Below are positions 17,290 to 24,842 of a DNA stretch of 48,124 nucleotides, in pieces. Every line of letters starts with the position of its first letter. Position 1 is the stretch's first letter. Source of the DNA: Clostridia bacterium (GTDB lineage: Bacteria; Bacillota; Clostridia; Christensenellales; Borkfalkiaceae); NCBI GenBank assembly GCA_017453045.1, contig JAFTKX010000012.1, positions 1 through 48,124 of the forward strand. Reading direction: 5' to 3'. The notes under the pieces are model-generated. The model did not search any database, was not told the DNA's origin, and worked only from the letters and a program-made list of their open reading frames with translations. The position numbers and the translations under genes are program-made.

Positions 17290-18297
17290 TTATTTAAGCG
17301 AAAGTTTAATTTTTTTGAGAAGTTGCTTATCCCCTGCAACTATTCCACCGCCCGAAACGGTTGCGTTTTCGGGGTTTTCATAACACGTGGAACGTATTAA
17401 AAGTTTTTCGGTAGCGTATTCGTTAAGCCCCGGAATTTTACTTGAACCGCCCGCAAAGAATATTCCCGACTGACGAATTTCAGCCGAAACTTCGGGGGAA
17501 AGTTTTGCCATAAGTTTTTCAGTTATTTCAAAAATCTTATCGTAGAAAAGTTGGATAGGCTTTCTTATATCTTCAGAACCGATTGAAATAGACCTTGGCT
17601 TGCCCGTATAAATATCTCTGCCGTTGACGTCAACTCTCATTGCGTCGTCTAAATATAAACTTCCTATTTCACACTTGACGTATTCAGCCGTAAGATGACC
17701 TATTTTAAGACCAAAAGTCTTTTCAATGCAGTCTATTATCATAGCGTCGATATTTCTTCCGCCCATATTTACGTTTACGCCCATAATAACTCCGTCGAGC
17801 GAAACCGCCGCAATATTAGTCGTTCCGCCACCGACGTCGATAATAAAACACGGCGTAGAATCGGATATGGGCAAATTAAGCCCCAAAGCCGTTAAAATAG
17901 GCGACTCTACGTAGGAAATATTATACACGCCCGCGCCGTTTAAAACCTTTTCAAACCTCTTGATTTCGTCGGCTTCTATTCCGCACGGAACGGAAAGAAG
18001 AACTTGCGGACGGAAACCAAGTTTGCTTAAAGTTATTTTATTTAAAAACACTTCGACCATTTGGGTTGCGAGTTTATCGTCTAAAATTTGACCTTCCCAA
18101 ATAGGAAAGCGAACTTCGTTGGCGTTTACCGTTTTACCCAAACGGCGTTTTGCTTCAGCGCCGACTGATTTTACCTTATCCCTTTTGGTAGGATCACACA
18201 CAACTACGCTTGGCTCCATCAAAACTACGCCTTCGCCAAGTTTGTAAATATTAGTATAAGTACTACCTAAATCTATTGCAATTACGTTGTTTTTCAT
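17290..18297 (-). CDS. mreB: MreB/Mbl-like actin homologue
   Basis: 335 residues with the actin-fold signature: phosphate-1 IDLGSTYTNIY, phosphate-2 FIIDVGGGTTNIAAVSL, and adenosine motif GIFFAGGSSKIPGL. MreB forms membrane-associated filaments guiding wall synthesis. It overlaps maf by 4 nt (ATGA); maf is a frequent mreB neighbour. mreC and mreD are not downstream, and the sequence is rather divergent, so it may be an Mbl or a specialised paralogue. Confidence 0.82.
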   Translation of the reverse strand: MKNNVIAIDLGSTYTNIYKLGEGVVLMEPSVVVCDPTKRDKVKSVGAEAKRRLGKTVNANEVRFPIWEGQILDDKLATQMVEVFLNKITLSKLGFRPQVLLSVPCGIEADEIKRFEKVLNGAGVYNISYVESPILTALGLNLPISDSTPCFIIDVGGGTTNIAAVSLDGVIMGVNVNMGGRNIDAMIIDCIEKTFGLKIGHLTAEYVKCEIGSLYLDDAMRVDVNGRDIYTGKPRSISIGSEDIRKPIQLFYDKIFEITEKLMAKLSPEVSAEIRQSGIFFAGGSSKIPGLNEYATEKLLIRSTCYENPENATVSGGGIVAGDKQLLKKIKLSLK

Positions 18298-18857
18298 TTT
18301 AAAAACTCCTTAATCGTATCGTCTATCGCTTTTACGGGAAGCCCTACCACGTTGTCGTAATCCCCGTCGAATTCTTTTACCAAATCGTATCCGTCTTGTA
18401 TGCCGTAAGCCCCTGCCTTACCCTGCCAAAGTCCGCTTTTTAAGTAGTCGTTTATAATACTTTTTGGCAAGTCGTTAAAGGTAACTTTAGTTACGACCTT
18501 TCCCGTTTCACGCATATTTGAAGAAATAATAGCGTAACCCGTAATAACTTGATGGGTTTTGCCCGATAAACTTTCGAGCATCTTTTTAGCGTGTTTTTCG
18601 TCGGTAGGTTTTTCTAAAATTTTACCGTCTAAACAAACTATAGTGTCCGCGCCGAGAACGACGACGTCGTCCCCACTTTGACGAGAAAAAACGTCTTCCG
18701 CCTTATTGATCGCGCACCTTACGGCGAATTTTTCGGGTGGGGTTATACCGTCGAAAACGCCTTCTTTATCGCTCGTTTCTATGGTAAAATCATAGCCCGC
18801 GTCAAAAAGAAGTTGTTTGCGCCTTGGCGACGCGCTGGCAAGAATTAGTTTCTTCAT
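18294..18857 (-). CDS. maf: Maf-family nucleoside triphosphate pyrophosphatase
   Basis: 187 residues. Maf proteins hydrolyse dTTP, UTP or modified nucleotides to monophosphates and affect septum formation. The N-terminal ASASPRRKQLL signature is clear, followed by VVLGADTIVCLDGKIL and the KTHQVITGYA motif. It is translationally coupled to the mreB-like gene and has its own promoter just downstream of the RNase P RNA terminator. Confidence 0.94.
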   Translation of the reverse strand: MKKLILASASPRRKQLLFDAGYDFTIETSDKEGVFDGITPPEKFAVRCAINKAEDVFSRQSGDDVVVLGADTIVCLDGKILEKPTDEKHAKKMLESLSGKTHQVITGYAIISSNMRETGKVVTKVTFNDLPKSIINDYLKSGLWQGKAGAYGIQDGYDLVKEFDGDYDNVVGLPVKAIDDTIKEFLK

Positions 18858-18895
18858 ATAGGCGTAATACCCCTTTTAATATAATACTAAATAAT

Positions 18896-18924
18896 ATTAT
18901 ATAATAAATATTTGGTTTTGTAAA
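18896..18924 (-). promoter_or_regulatory. Promoter of maf-mreB
   Basis: On the minus strand TTTACA (18924-18919), a 17-bp spacer and TATAAT (18901-18896). Leader about 30 nt. Confidence 0.7.
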
Positions 18925-18954
18925 GGATTATTAAAAATTTTAAGGCTTTTTCGC

Positions 18955-18985
18955 ATAAAAAAACGCCACTTAAAAAAGTAGCGTT
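18955..18985 (-). terminator. Intrinsic terminator of rnpB
   Basis: On the minus strand AACGCTACTT pairs with AAGTGGCGTT (one G-U) around TTTT, followed by a T-run. It sits about 15 nt past the mature 3' end of the RNase P RNA. Confidence 0.8.
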
Positions 18986-19000
18986 AGTAGTTAAAAAATC

Positions 19001-19338
19001 GAGACGGCCTATAAGCCGAGTTCTGTCATTTAATACGGTTATCTATCTAGACTTGCCGTTGCCGACAAGTTCAAGCGACGTTTTGCAGGTAGTCCCGACC
19101 GGCTATCTTATGGACTACCCCTATCTTGCTCCGGATGGGGTTTACACAGCCTTCCACGTCTCCGCAGAAGCGGTGAGCTCTTACCTCGCCTTTTCATCCT
19201 TACCAAACTTAGTTGGCGGTAATTTTCTGTTGCACTTTCCTTAAAGTCACCTTCACCGTCCGTTAGGCGGCATCCTGCCGTGTGGAGCTCGGACTTTCCT
19301 CGTGAGATTTCTCCCCCGCAACCGTACAGCCGACTCGA
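19001..19338 (-). ncRNA. rnpB: RNase P RNA (catalytic subunit of ribonuclease P)
   Basis: On the minus strand the hallmark GAGGAAAGTCCGAGCTCC occurs near the 5' end and ACAGAACTCGGCTTATAGG near the 3' end. The termini GAGTCGGC and GCCGTCTC pair as stem P1 with one mismatch. The length of about 338 nt is normal. The RNA cleaves 5' leaders from tRNA precursors together with RnpA. A promoter and a terminator flank it. Reading frames inside it are artefacts. Confidence 0.96.
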
Positions 19339-19345
19339 CCAAAAC

Positions 19346-19374
19346 ATTTTAGCATAATTTTTCAAATTTGTCTA
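19346..19374 (-). promoter_or_regulatory. Promoter of rnpB
   Basis: On the minus strand TAGACA (19374-19369), a 17-bp spacer and an extended -10 TGCTAAAAT (TAAAAT at 19351-19346). It places the start at the 5' end of the RNA. Confidence 0.75.
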
Positions 19375-19448
19375 TTAGTTAAAGCAACCACTAAGCAAAA
19401 AAATATATACGGAGCAAAAGATTTTTACTACGCGTCGTTTTGTCTTAA

Positions 19449-20324
19449 TTAGATTTTGTTCCACTTTGCATAAAGTTTTGTCTCTACGTACTCTAAGTCT
19501 CCATTTTCATCATAAGTAGGTGCAGGCAAAACGTCGGTGGTAAAATCCCACTTTGTAATGCACTCGCTTTCTTTATACCAACCGCAAAACTCATAGCCTT
19601 CGCGGATAGGTTCGTAAGGTGTGTTTTCAATAAGTCCGCCACGCTCAAAATCGTTTATAAAATAATAGTCTTCATTTGGCGAGCCTTCGTAATTAAACAT
19701 ATACGCTGTATTTGATTTGTATATATATCGATACAGTCCTACATGTTCATCATAACAGTAAAGCGCATAATCTTTCAGCCAAATTATTTGTATTCTTCTT
19801 TGGTTTTTTGCATACTGTACAACATATTCAAAGGTAATGTTTGGAATATATGACATTGTTTCGACTGTAGAACCAGGATAAATAGCATCATCTACCCTTT
19901 CAATCATGGTCATAACCATTTTACGGAAATTACGCTCTCCTAAAAAAATATCACTGTTCATATAATATGGGCAATATATTTCTTTTACGGGTGTGATATC
20001 TAAACCAAAAGTATAATGTACAACTTCGCCTAATTTTTCATCATACCCATCAAATCCACAACGGAAACCATCCACTCTTACACCTTTATAATGAGACGGA
20101 ATATATAATTTGTCTAACACTTCAGATTTTACACCCAACTCAGGTTCTGATCCCAATATGTAGTAATACGGATTACCATCATATCCGCTAAGATAATACA
20201 AGAATCTTCCATCCCACTCTACTTCAGGTGGATGATAAATCTCAAACAATGGTCTACAACCTATAGTCATAAAACAAATACAACTAAAAATTAAACACAA
20301 CAATGCTTTTATTTTCTTTTTCAT
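19449..20324 (-). CDS. Lipoprotein with C-terminal InlB-type (Listeria-Bacteroides) repeat, copy 1
   Basis: 291 residues. A type II signal peptide (MKKKIKALLCLIFS onward) ends in the lipobox MTIGC, with the lipidated cysteine near residue 23. The C-terminal 70 residues form an InlB B-repeat-like beta-grasp unit: GGLIENTPYEPIREGYEFCG, WYKESECITKWDF and the terminal TKLYAKWNKI. The middle (residues about 30-215) is unrecognised. It is the tandem paralogue of the next gene: the last 80 codons are nearly identical in DNA while the centre has diverged. Probably a surface lipoprotein in adhesion or antigenic variation; function is inferred. Confidence 0.8.
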   Translation of the reverse strand: MKKKIKALLCLIFSCICFMTIGCRPLFEIYHPPEVEWDGRFLYYLSGYDGNPYYYILGSEPELGVKSEVLDKLYIPSHYKGVRVDGFRCGFDGYDEKLGEVVHYTFGLDITPVKEIYCPYYMNSDIFLGERNFRKMVMTMIERVDDAIYPGSTVETMSYIPNITFEYVVQYAKNQRRIQIIWLKDYALYCYDEHVGLYRYIYKSNTAYMFNYEGSPNEDYYFINDFERGGLIENTPYEPIREGYEFCGWYKESECITKWDFTTDVLPAPTYDENGDLEYVETKLYAKWNKI

Positions 20325-20337
20325 TTAATCCTCCTTT

Positions 20338-21195
20338 TTAGATTTTGTTCCACTTTGCATAAAGTTTTGTCTCTACGTACTCTAATTCTCCATTTTCATC
20401 ATAAGTAGGTGCAGGCAAAACGTCGGTGGTAAAATCCCACTTTGTAATGCACTCGCTTTCTTTATACCAACCGCAAAACTCATAACCTTCGCGGATAGGT
20501 TCGTAAGGTGTGTTTTCAATAAGTCCGCCATGCTCAAAATCGTTTATAAAATAGTAATCTTGGTTTGGCGAGCCTTCATAGTTAAACATATACGCCGTAT
20601 TTGCTTTATATAAAGTTCTTATTGTGTCTTTCATTATAGCTACGGTATACATCATATACCAACTAGATTCTTTAATAACACTTATTTCAAAATCACCTTT
20701 TATTTGTTTATAACAATCTCTATCATCTTCAAAAATCACGTTAGGCACGTAAATACTCAACGTTTTAGATTCTGTAAACTTATGGGAAATTATTGAAACT
20801 ATTGGACAATATATTTTCTCGAACTTCTCAATCCCCCCCCCCGTATCTAGAGCGCCTATATTATAATGCAAATACACTTCTTTTACAGGTGTCATATCTA
20901 TGCCAAAGGTGTACATAGTGCCGTAACTTAAAAATTGATAATGATATTGAATAACAGGTTTACCTTTATAATGCGATGGAAGATAAAGTTTATCTAAAAC
21001 TTCACTCTTTTTACCAAACTCTTGCTCAGATCCAACAATTGCGTAACTATTCCCTACTGGATAATACAAAAATCTTCCATCCCACTCTAAACCTTCAGGG
21101 GGAAAATCTATACCCTTGAAATAATCACAAGAAATACTCATTATACATATCAAACCGAGTATTATACACAACAATGCTTTTATTTTCTTTTTCAT
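20338..21195 (-). CDS. Lipoprotein with InlB-type repeat, copy 2, with an in-frame G10 tract
   Basis: 285 residues. Signal peptide MKKKIKALLCIILG with lipobox MSISC, a variable centre, and the same C-terminal repeat as copy 1 ending in TKLYAKWNKI. At residues about 117-121 (ALDTGGGIEKF) the coding strand holds ten G in a row (positions 20842-20833), a classical slippery tract whose change by one base would truncate the protein. Copy 1 has no such tract. Only 13 nt with a Shine-Dalgarno separate the two genes, so they are one operon and one repeat unit. Confidence 0.8.
   Translation of the reverse strand: MKKKIKALLCIILGLICIMSISCDYFKGIDFPPEGLEWDGRFLYYPVGNSYAIVGSEQEFGKKSEVLDKLYLPSHYKGKPVIQYHYQFLSYGTMYTFGIDMTPVKEVYLHYNIGALDTGGGIEKFEKIYCPIVSIISHKFTESKTLSIYVPNVIFEDDRDCYKQIKGDFEISVIKESSWYMMYTVAIMKDTIRTLYKANTAYMFNYEGSPNQDYYFINDFEHGGLIENTPYEPIREGYEFCGWYKESECITKWDFTTDVLPAPTYDENGELEYVETKLYAKWNKI
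20833..20842 (-). repeat. Homopolymer G10 within the copy 2 coding sequence
   Basis: Ten C on the plus strand, read as ACG GGG GGG GGG ATT on the coding strand. Such tracts mutate in length by slipped-strand mispairing in phase-variable surface genes of other bacteria. Confidence 0.85.
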
Positions 21196-21207
21196 ACACT
21201 CTCCTTT

Positions 21208-21241
21208 TTAAATTTTGTTCCACTTTGCATAAAGTTTTGTC
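21208..21241 (-). pseudogene. 3' stub of a third lipoprotein copy
   Basis: Upstream of copy 2 the sequence again encodes TKLYAKWNKI and a stop, preceded by the same Shine-Dalgarno spacing seen between copies 1 and 2. The match ends abruptly after about 34 bp. It is the remnant of a deleted third copy. Confidence 0.7.
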
Positions 21242-21252
21242 TTTTAATTTAA

Positions 21253-21290
21253 GGAACTCTATTGTCGCTGTTGGCGACTGCCAGAGTGAC
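21253..21290 (-). repeat. Palindromic intergenic repeat, copy A
   Basis: On the minus strand GTCACTCTGG, a short hairpin (CAGTCGCC and GGCGACTG-like) and a GACAATAGAG end. Same plan as copies B and C (consensus GTCAYTCTGG, hairpin, GATAGARTC). Confidence 0.55.
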
Positions 21291-21305
21291 GGAAAATATA
21301 CTATC

Positions 21306-21340
21306 GTCATTCTGGAGTGGCTTTGCCACGATAGAATCTT
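21306..21340 (+). repeat. Palindromic intergenic repeat, copy B
   Basis: GTCATTCTGGAG, then TGGCTTTGCCA as a small hairpin, then CGATAGAATCTT. Opposite orientation to copies A and C. Confidence 0.6.
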
Positions 21341-21368
21341 CTATACGTAAAGTCCGCCATTTATCTAT

Positions 21369-21398
21369 GAGACTCTATCGCTTACGCTCCAGAGTGAC
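21369..21398 (-). repeat. Palindromic intergenic repeat, copy C
   Basis: On the minus strand GTCACTCTGGAGCG, TAAGCGATAGAG and TCTC. A truncated echo (GAGTGACGGAAAA) follows at 21411-21423 and also adjoins copy A at 21285-21297. Confidence 0.6.
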
Positions 21399-21579
21399 AA
21401 AAGAATAATCGAGTGACGGAAAAATGGCACGATGAAAAATAATCTCCTAAATTTTACAAATTTTTCTATATTATAACATAAAAATTTTTTAAATACAATA
21501 ACTAACATAAGCGATTTTTGTCGAATAACAATTTTTAGCGGTTTTTTCAAACAAAAACAAGTTAACCATGGCTCAAAAA

Positions 21580-21606
21580 TAGGGAGGGCAAGCCCCTCCC
21601 CTACGG
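21580..21606. repeat. GGGAGGG/CCCTCCC palindromic element
   Basis: AGGGAGGGCAAGCCCCTCCC followed by CTACGG, a GC-rich hairpin in otherwise very AT-rich DNA. It has the look of dispersed palindromic elements found in many Clostridia. No gene lies at 21242-21975; the stretch holds repeats and hairpins only. Confidence 0.5.
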
Positions 21607-21651
21607 AATATTTGTTATATTAAATTGTAATTGCAAAGAAGATAAGACAAA

Positions 21652-21704
21652 AAAAGCGATAGCGGAAGGTAGACCTTTGGAGTTTTCCTGTCGCTATCGC
21701 TTTT
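21652..21704. terminator. Long hairpin with A and T flanks (possible bidirectional terminator)
   Basis: AAAAGCGATAGCG (21652-21664) pairs perfectly with CGCTATCGCTTTT (21692-21704) around a 27-nt loop that has its own GGAA/TTCC pairing. Function uncertain because no gene ends next to it. Confidence 0.4.
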
Positions 21705-21756
21705 ACGTCTTTTTCAAGTTTTTATTTAAAGGGTTAGAAACAAGTTAGGCAAGATA

Positions 21757-21786
21757 ATAAAAAAGGGAGTAGCACACGCCACTCCC
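21757..21786 (-). terminator. Intrinsic terminator downstream of fucI
   Basis: On the minus strand GGGAGT and ACTCCC enclose a 10-nt loop, followed by TTTTTTATTAT. It lies about 190 nt after the fucI stop, leaving a long structured 3' UTR. Confidence 0.65.
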
Positions 21787-21890
21787 GATTTATTTGCTTA
21801 AATAAAGCAGTTATTTAAAAGTTTAGTACAAGCTCATCCTTTCGATGCGAGTGTTTAAAGATTTAGATGCGAGTTTGCCAAGGCTCGTGA

Positions 21891-21938
21891 GCTCGAAAAG
21901 ACTTGGTAGACCTTGTTGGTCACCAAGGTTTCGAGAGC
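21891..21938. other. Nested perfect hairpin in the fucI 3' UTR
   Basis: Three stacked stems: CTCGAAA (21892-21898) with TTTCGAG (21929-21935), CTTGGT (21902-21907) with ACCAAG (21922-21927), and GACC with GGTC around a TTGTT loop. There is no adjacent T-tract, so it is not a normal terminator. It may be an mRNA-stabilising element or part of a small RNA. Confidence 0.55.
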
Positions 21939-21975
21939 GACACAGTTAACACAGGCAAACGAAGTAGATAAAGCT

Positions 21976-23811
21976 TTAAACTTTCTTGTACATAGGCCCA
22001 TAAGTCTTACAAGCCCTGTAATCTTGACCTTCTTTATCCATACCAAAAGCGTTCCAACATGCAGGACGATAAACGTCTTCTTCGGGAACGTTGTGCATAC
22101 AAACGGGGATACGAAGCATTGAACACATTGTAATAAGATCCGCGCCGATATGTCCGTAAGAGATTGCGCCGTGATTTGCGCCCCAGTTTTGCATTACTTC
22201 GTAAGCGGTTTTAAACGAACTTCCGTCTTTTCCGTCGCAACGCGGAGCAAACCAAGTGCAAGGCCAAGTAGGATTAGTTCTTTTCATAAGTTTGTCGTTT
22301 ACTTCTTTAGGAAGATTTACCGTCCATCCTTCAGCAATTTGAAGAACAGGACCCAATCCTTTTACTAAATTAAGCCTTATCATAGTAACAGGCATTTCGG
22401 CGTAAGTGTCGAAATGGCTCGAAAAACCACCGCCACGGAAATTATCAAATCCCGCTTCGCACCAAACGGTTGCGTCGGTCATTTTCTTAATATCTTCTTC
22501 GGTTACTTCCCACCACTTTTTCATAACGGCGTTACCGTTTTCATCCGTACAAACACCGCTTGCGTCCAAGCACGCAGCGCCCGAATTCAAAAGATGAATA
22601 ATACCATCCGATTCCTTTGCTTTGCCCTCGAGTTTATACCCCGTAACTCTTTCGGTTGCTTCGCCCGACCAGTAAGTACGAACGTCGGCAAAAATTTGCG
22701 CTCTATGAGTTAAAAGACGCATCATTAGCATTCCCATACCGTTCAAAACGTCGTTTTCGGTGGCAAGAGTGTAAGGCTCTCTTGCGCCTTGATAGTCAAA
22801 CGTCGAACTTAAAAGTGCTTCTGGATAGTCGCAGTTTGGCCAATGATCAGTCCATTGACGTTGACCTTGGAATCCGCCTGCGATTGCATTGTGTCCCGCT
22901 CTTTCTTCTACGAAAGCGTCGGGAAGATTTTTGTTGCCTGCCATCAAATCTTTGATTATACAGTACATTTTAACGGTAAATTCCCATTGCTTATCTTTTT
23001 CTTCGCGAGTGCACTTAATTTTATGATCTTTGCCAAGGAACTCTACGCTATCGGGATTATCGTCCCATCCTTCCTTGCAATGCTCTTTCGTCCAAGCGAG
23101 CGCTTTTTTAAATTCTTCTTCGTCGTAAATACCTTCTTCCATACGGCGAAGAACTTCAACTTCGTCAACGGATTCTATTCTCATACCAAAATAACTTTCC
23201 ATCATATCTTGGTCGACGATAGAGCCTGCAATACCCATACATTGCGAGCCGATTTGAAGATACGACTTACCACGCATTGTAGCAACGGCTACCGCAGCGC
23301 GACCAAAACGAAGAAGTTTTTCTTTAACGTCTTCGGGAATTTCGTTTACTTGATCTAAATCTTGAACTTCGTGTCCATAAATTCCAAAAGCGGGAAGTCC
23401 TTTTTGCGCGTGCCCTGCAAGTACTGCGGCAAGATATACCGCGCCCGGTCTTTCAGTTCCGTTAAAACCCCAAACGCCTTTTATCGTTTCGGGATTCATA
23501 TCCATAGTTTCGCTACCGTAACACCAACAAGACGTCACCGACAAAGTAATCGCAACGCCTGCTTTTCTAAATTTATCTTCGCAAGCCGCCGCTTCGGGAA
23601 CGCGACCTATACAAGTGTCCGCCAAAACGACCTTTACTGGTTCGCCGTTTGAATAGAAAAGATTTTCTTCAAAAAGTTTTTTAGCGGCGTGAGCCATTGC
23701 CCATACCGTGGGTTCGAGCGATTCGCGAAGCATCATAGGCCCGCGACGTCCGTCAATACAGGGGCGAATACCTATTACGGGATAATCGCCGATATATCTT
23801 GAATTTGCCAT
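21976..23811 (-). CDS. fucI: L-fucose isomerase
   Basis: 611 residues, close to the E. coli enzyme (591) and colinear with it. It converts L-fucose to L-fuculose with manganese. Landmarks: GIRPCIDGRRGPM, ADTCIGRVPEAAACE, CWCYGSETMDMNPE, GFNGTERPGAVYLAA, IYGHEVQD, GFQGQRQWTD, NSGAACLDASG, FRGGGFSSHFD and the C-terminal RIPVCMHNVPEEDVYRP. Metal ligands (Glu in NGTE and Asp in the central region) appear kept. Strong Shine-Dalgarno (GGGAGGAG). A divergent AraC regulator probably controls it; no -35 box is clear, consistent with activation. No fucK or fucA is nearby. Confidence 0.95.
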   Translation of the reverse strand: MANSRYIGDYPVIGIRPCIDGRRGPMMLRESLEPTVWAMAHAAKKLFEENLFYSNGEPVKVVLADTCIGRVPEAAACEDKFRKAGVAITLSVTSCWCYGSETMDMNPETIKGVWGFNGTERPGAVYLAAVLAGHAQKGLPAFGIYGHEVQDLDQVNEIPEDVKEKLLRFGRAAVAVATMRGKSYLQIGSQCMGIAGSIVDQDMMESYFGMRIESVDEVEVLRRMEEGIYDEEEFKKALAWTKEHCKEGWDDNPDSVEFLGKDHKIKCTREEKDKQWEFTVKMYCIIKDLMAGNKNLPDAFVEERAGHNAIAGGFQGQRQWTDHWPNCDYPEALLSSTFDYQGAREPYTLATENDVLNGMGMLMMRLLTHRAQIFADVRTYWSGEATERVTGYKLEGKAKESDGIIHLLNSGAACLDASGVCTDENGNAVMKKWWEVTEEDIKKMTDATVWCEAGFDNFRGGGFSSHFDTYAEMPVTMIRLNLVKGLGPVLQIAEGWTVNLPKEVNDKLMKRTNPTWPCTWFAPRCDGKDGSSFKTAYEVMQNWGANHGAISYGHIGADLITMCSMLRIPVCMHNVPEEDVYRPACWNAFGMDKEGQDYRACKTYGPMYKKV

Positions 23812-23861
23812 ATTTCTCCTCCCAAATTTTAAATTTAATTTTACTTATTATAATTATATAC

Positions 23862-23891
23862 TTGATTTTGGTCTTTTACTTGTATTATAAT
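23862..23891 (+). promoter_or_regulatory. Promoter of the AraC-type regulator
   Basis: TTGATT (23862-23867), an 18-bp spacer and TATAAT (23886-23891). It lies in the 129-bp divergent region shared with fucI, whose own side has TATAAT-like boxes but no -35. Confidence 0.6.
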
Positions 23892-23940
23892 ATTAAAAAG
23901 TATAATTATTTTCACATTTTAACAAAAAAGGGAAACGAAT

Positions 23941-24783
23941 ATGTCGTATAACGAAACAAAACAACACGGAACAGCCGATTTTCCGTTTGAACTTTACGAA
24001 ATTAACCAAACGCACCCAAAGTATGAAATGGCTATGCATTGGCACTACAACGTAGAGATAATTCGCGTTAAAAAAGGCAAACTTTCGATAACTTTAGACA
24101 ACAGAAAATTTACTGCAAATCAAGGCGAAACGGTTTTTGTAAACAGCGAAACTTTGCACGGGGCAATTCCGACGGACAGCGAATACGACTGCGTAGTTTT
24201 TAACCTTGCTTTTTTGAAGACGGGGAACGTTTCGTGCGATTCTTTTTTAGACAATCTTCTAAACCATAACGCCGTAATTTCAGACAAAATAAATTCTCCG
24301 CTTTACCAAACGGCGATAAGCAAACTATTTTCGGCTTTAAAGACAAGGGAAGACGGTTTTCAATTTAAGGTATTTGGGGCTGTTAACGAACTTATAGGCG
24401 CGCTAAAAGAAAATAACGACTTTTCTTATAAGATTGACGGACTAAACCAAAAAGACGAAAAAAACGTTGCCAAACTAAAAAGAATTTTAGCCTTTATACG
24501 CGAAAATTTTGACAAAGAATTAACGCTCGACGACATGGCGAACGCGTCTGGTTTTTCTACGAAATATTTTTGCTCGTTCTTTAAAAATATGACGGGCAAA
24601 ACTCCCATAAGTTATCTAAACGATTACAGAATTGAAAGGGCGTCGAGAAAACTGCTCGCCTCTGATTTGCCTATTACTCAAATTGCTTTTTCGTGCGGAT
24701 TTAACGATTTAAGTTATTTTATTAAAACGTTTAAAAAACTAAAAGGTTGCTCTCCAAAAATTTACCGCAAAATTTTATTATAA
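23941..24783 (+). CDS. AraC-family transcriptional regulator
   Basis: 280 residues. An N-terminal cupin sugar-sensing domain (about 20-110: MHWHYNVEIIRVKKGKLS, and the loop GETVFVNSETLHG) is followed by two AraC helix-turn-helix units at about 180-280 (LTLDDMANASGFSTKYFCSF and ITQIAFSCGFNDLSYFIKTF, then KKLKGCSPKIYRK). Divergent from fucI, so the likely job is sugar-dependent activation of fucI. Monocistronic with a strong terminator. Confidence 0.92.
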   Translation: MSYNETKQHGTADFPFELYEINQTHPKYEMAMHWHYNVEIIRVKKGKLSITLDNRKFTANQGETVFVNSETLHGAIPTDSEYDCVVFNLAFLKTGNVSCDSFLDNLLNHNAVISDKINSPLYQTAISKLFSALKTREDGFQFKVFGAVNELIGALKENNDFSYKIDGLNQKDEKNVAKLKRILAFIRENFDKELTLDDMANASGFSTKYFCSFFKNMTGKTPISYLNDYRIERASRKLLASDLPITQIAFSCGFNDLSYFIKTFKKLKGCSPKIYRKILL

Positions 24784-24791
24784 TCAAAAAA

Positions 24792-24838
24792 GCCGTTAGC
24801 GCGCAATCTATATAGACGTACGCTAACGGCAAATTTTT
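24792..24838. terminator. Bidirectional terminator between araC-type gene and ddl
   Basis: GCCGTTAGCG (24792-24801) pairs perfectly with CGCTAACGGC (24821-24830) across a 19-nt loop; T-rich on one side and, reversed, on the other. It serves two convergent genes. Confidence 0.75.
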
Positions 24839-24842
24839 ATAA

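Noticed and set aside
19053-19365. Open frames on both strands at 19053-19244 and 19108-19365
   Set aside because: They lie inside the RNase P RNA gene, whose conserved motifs are clear.
21253-21423. CRISPR array
   Set aside because: The repeats alternate in orientation, vary in sequence and have no regular spacers; no cas gene is present.
21365-22046. Small frames in the repeat-rich gap (21365-21550 and 21855-22046)
   Set aside because: They consist of repeat and UTR sequence, or overlap fucI, and have no ribosome site.
22843-23358. 171-codon plus-strand frame
   Set aside because: It is antisense to fucI, which is conserved throughout.
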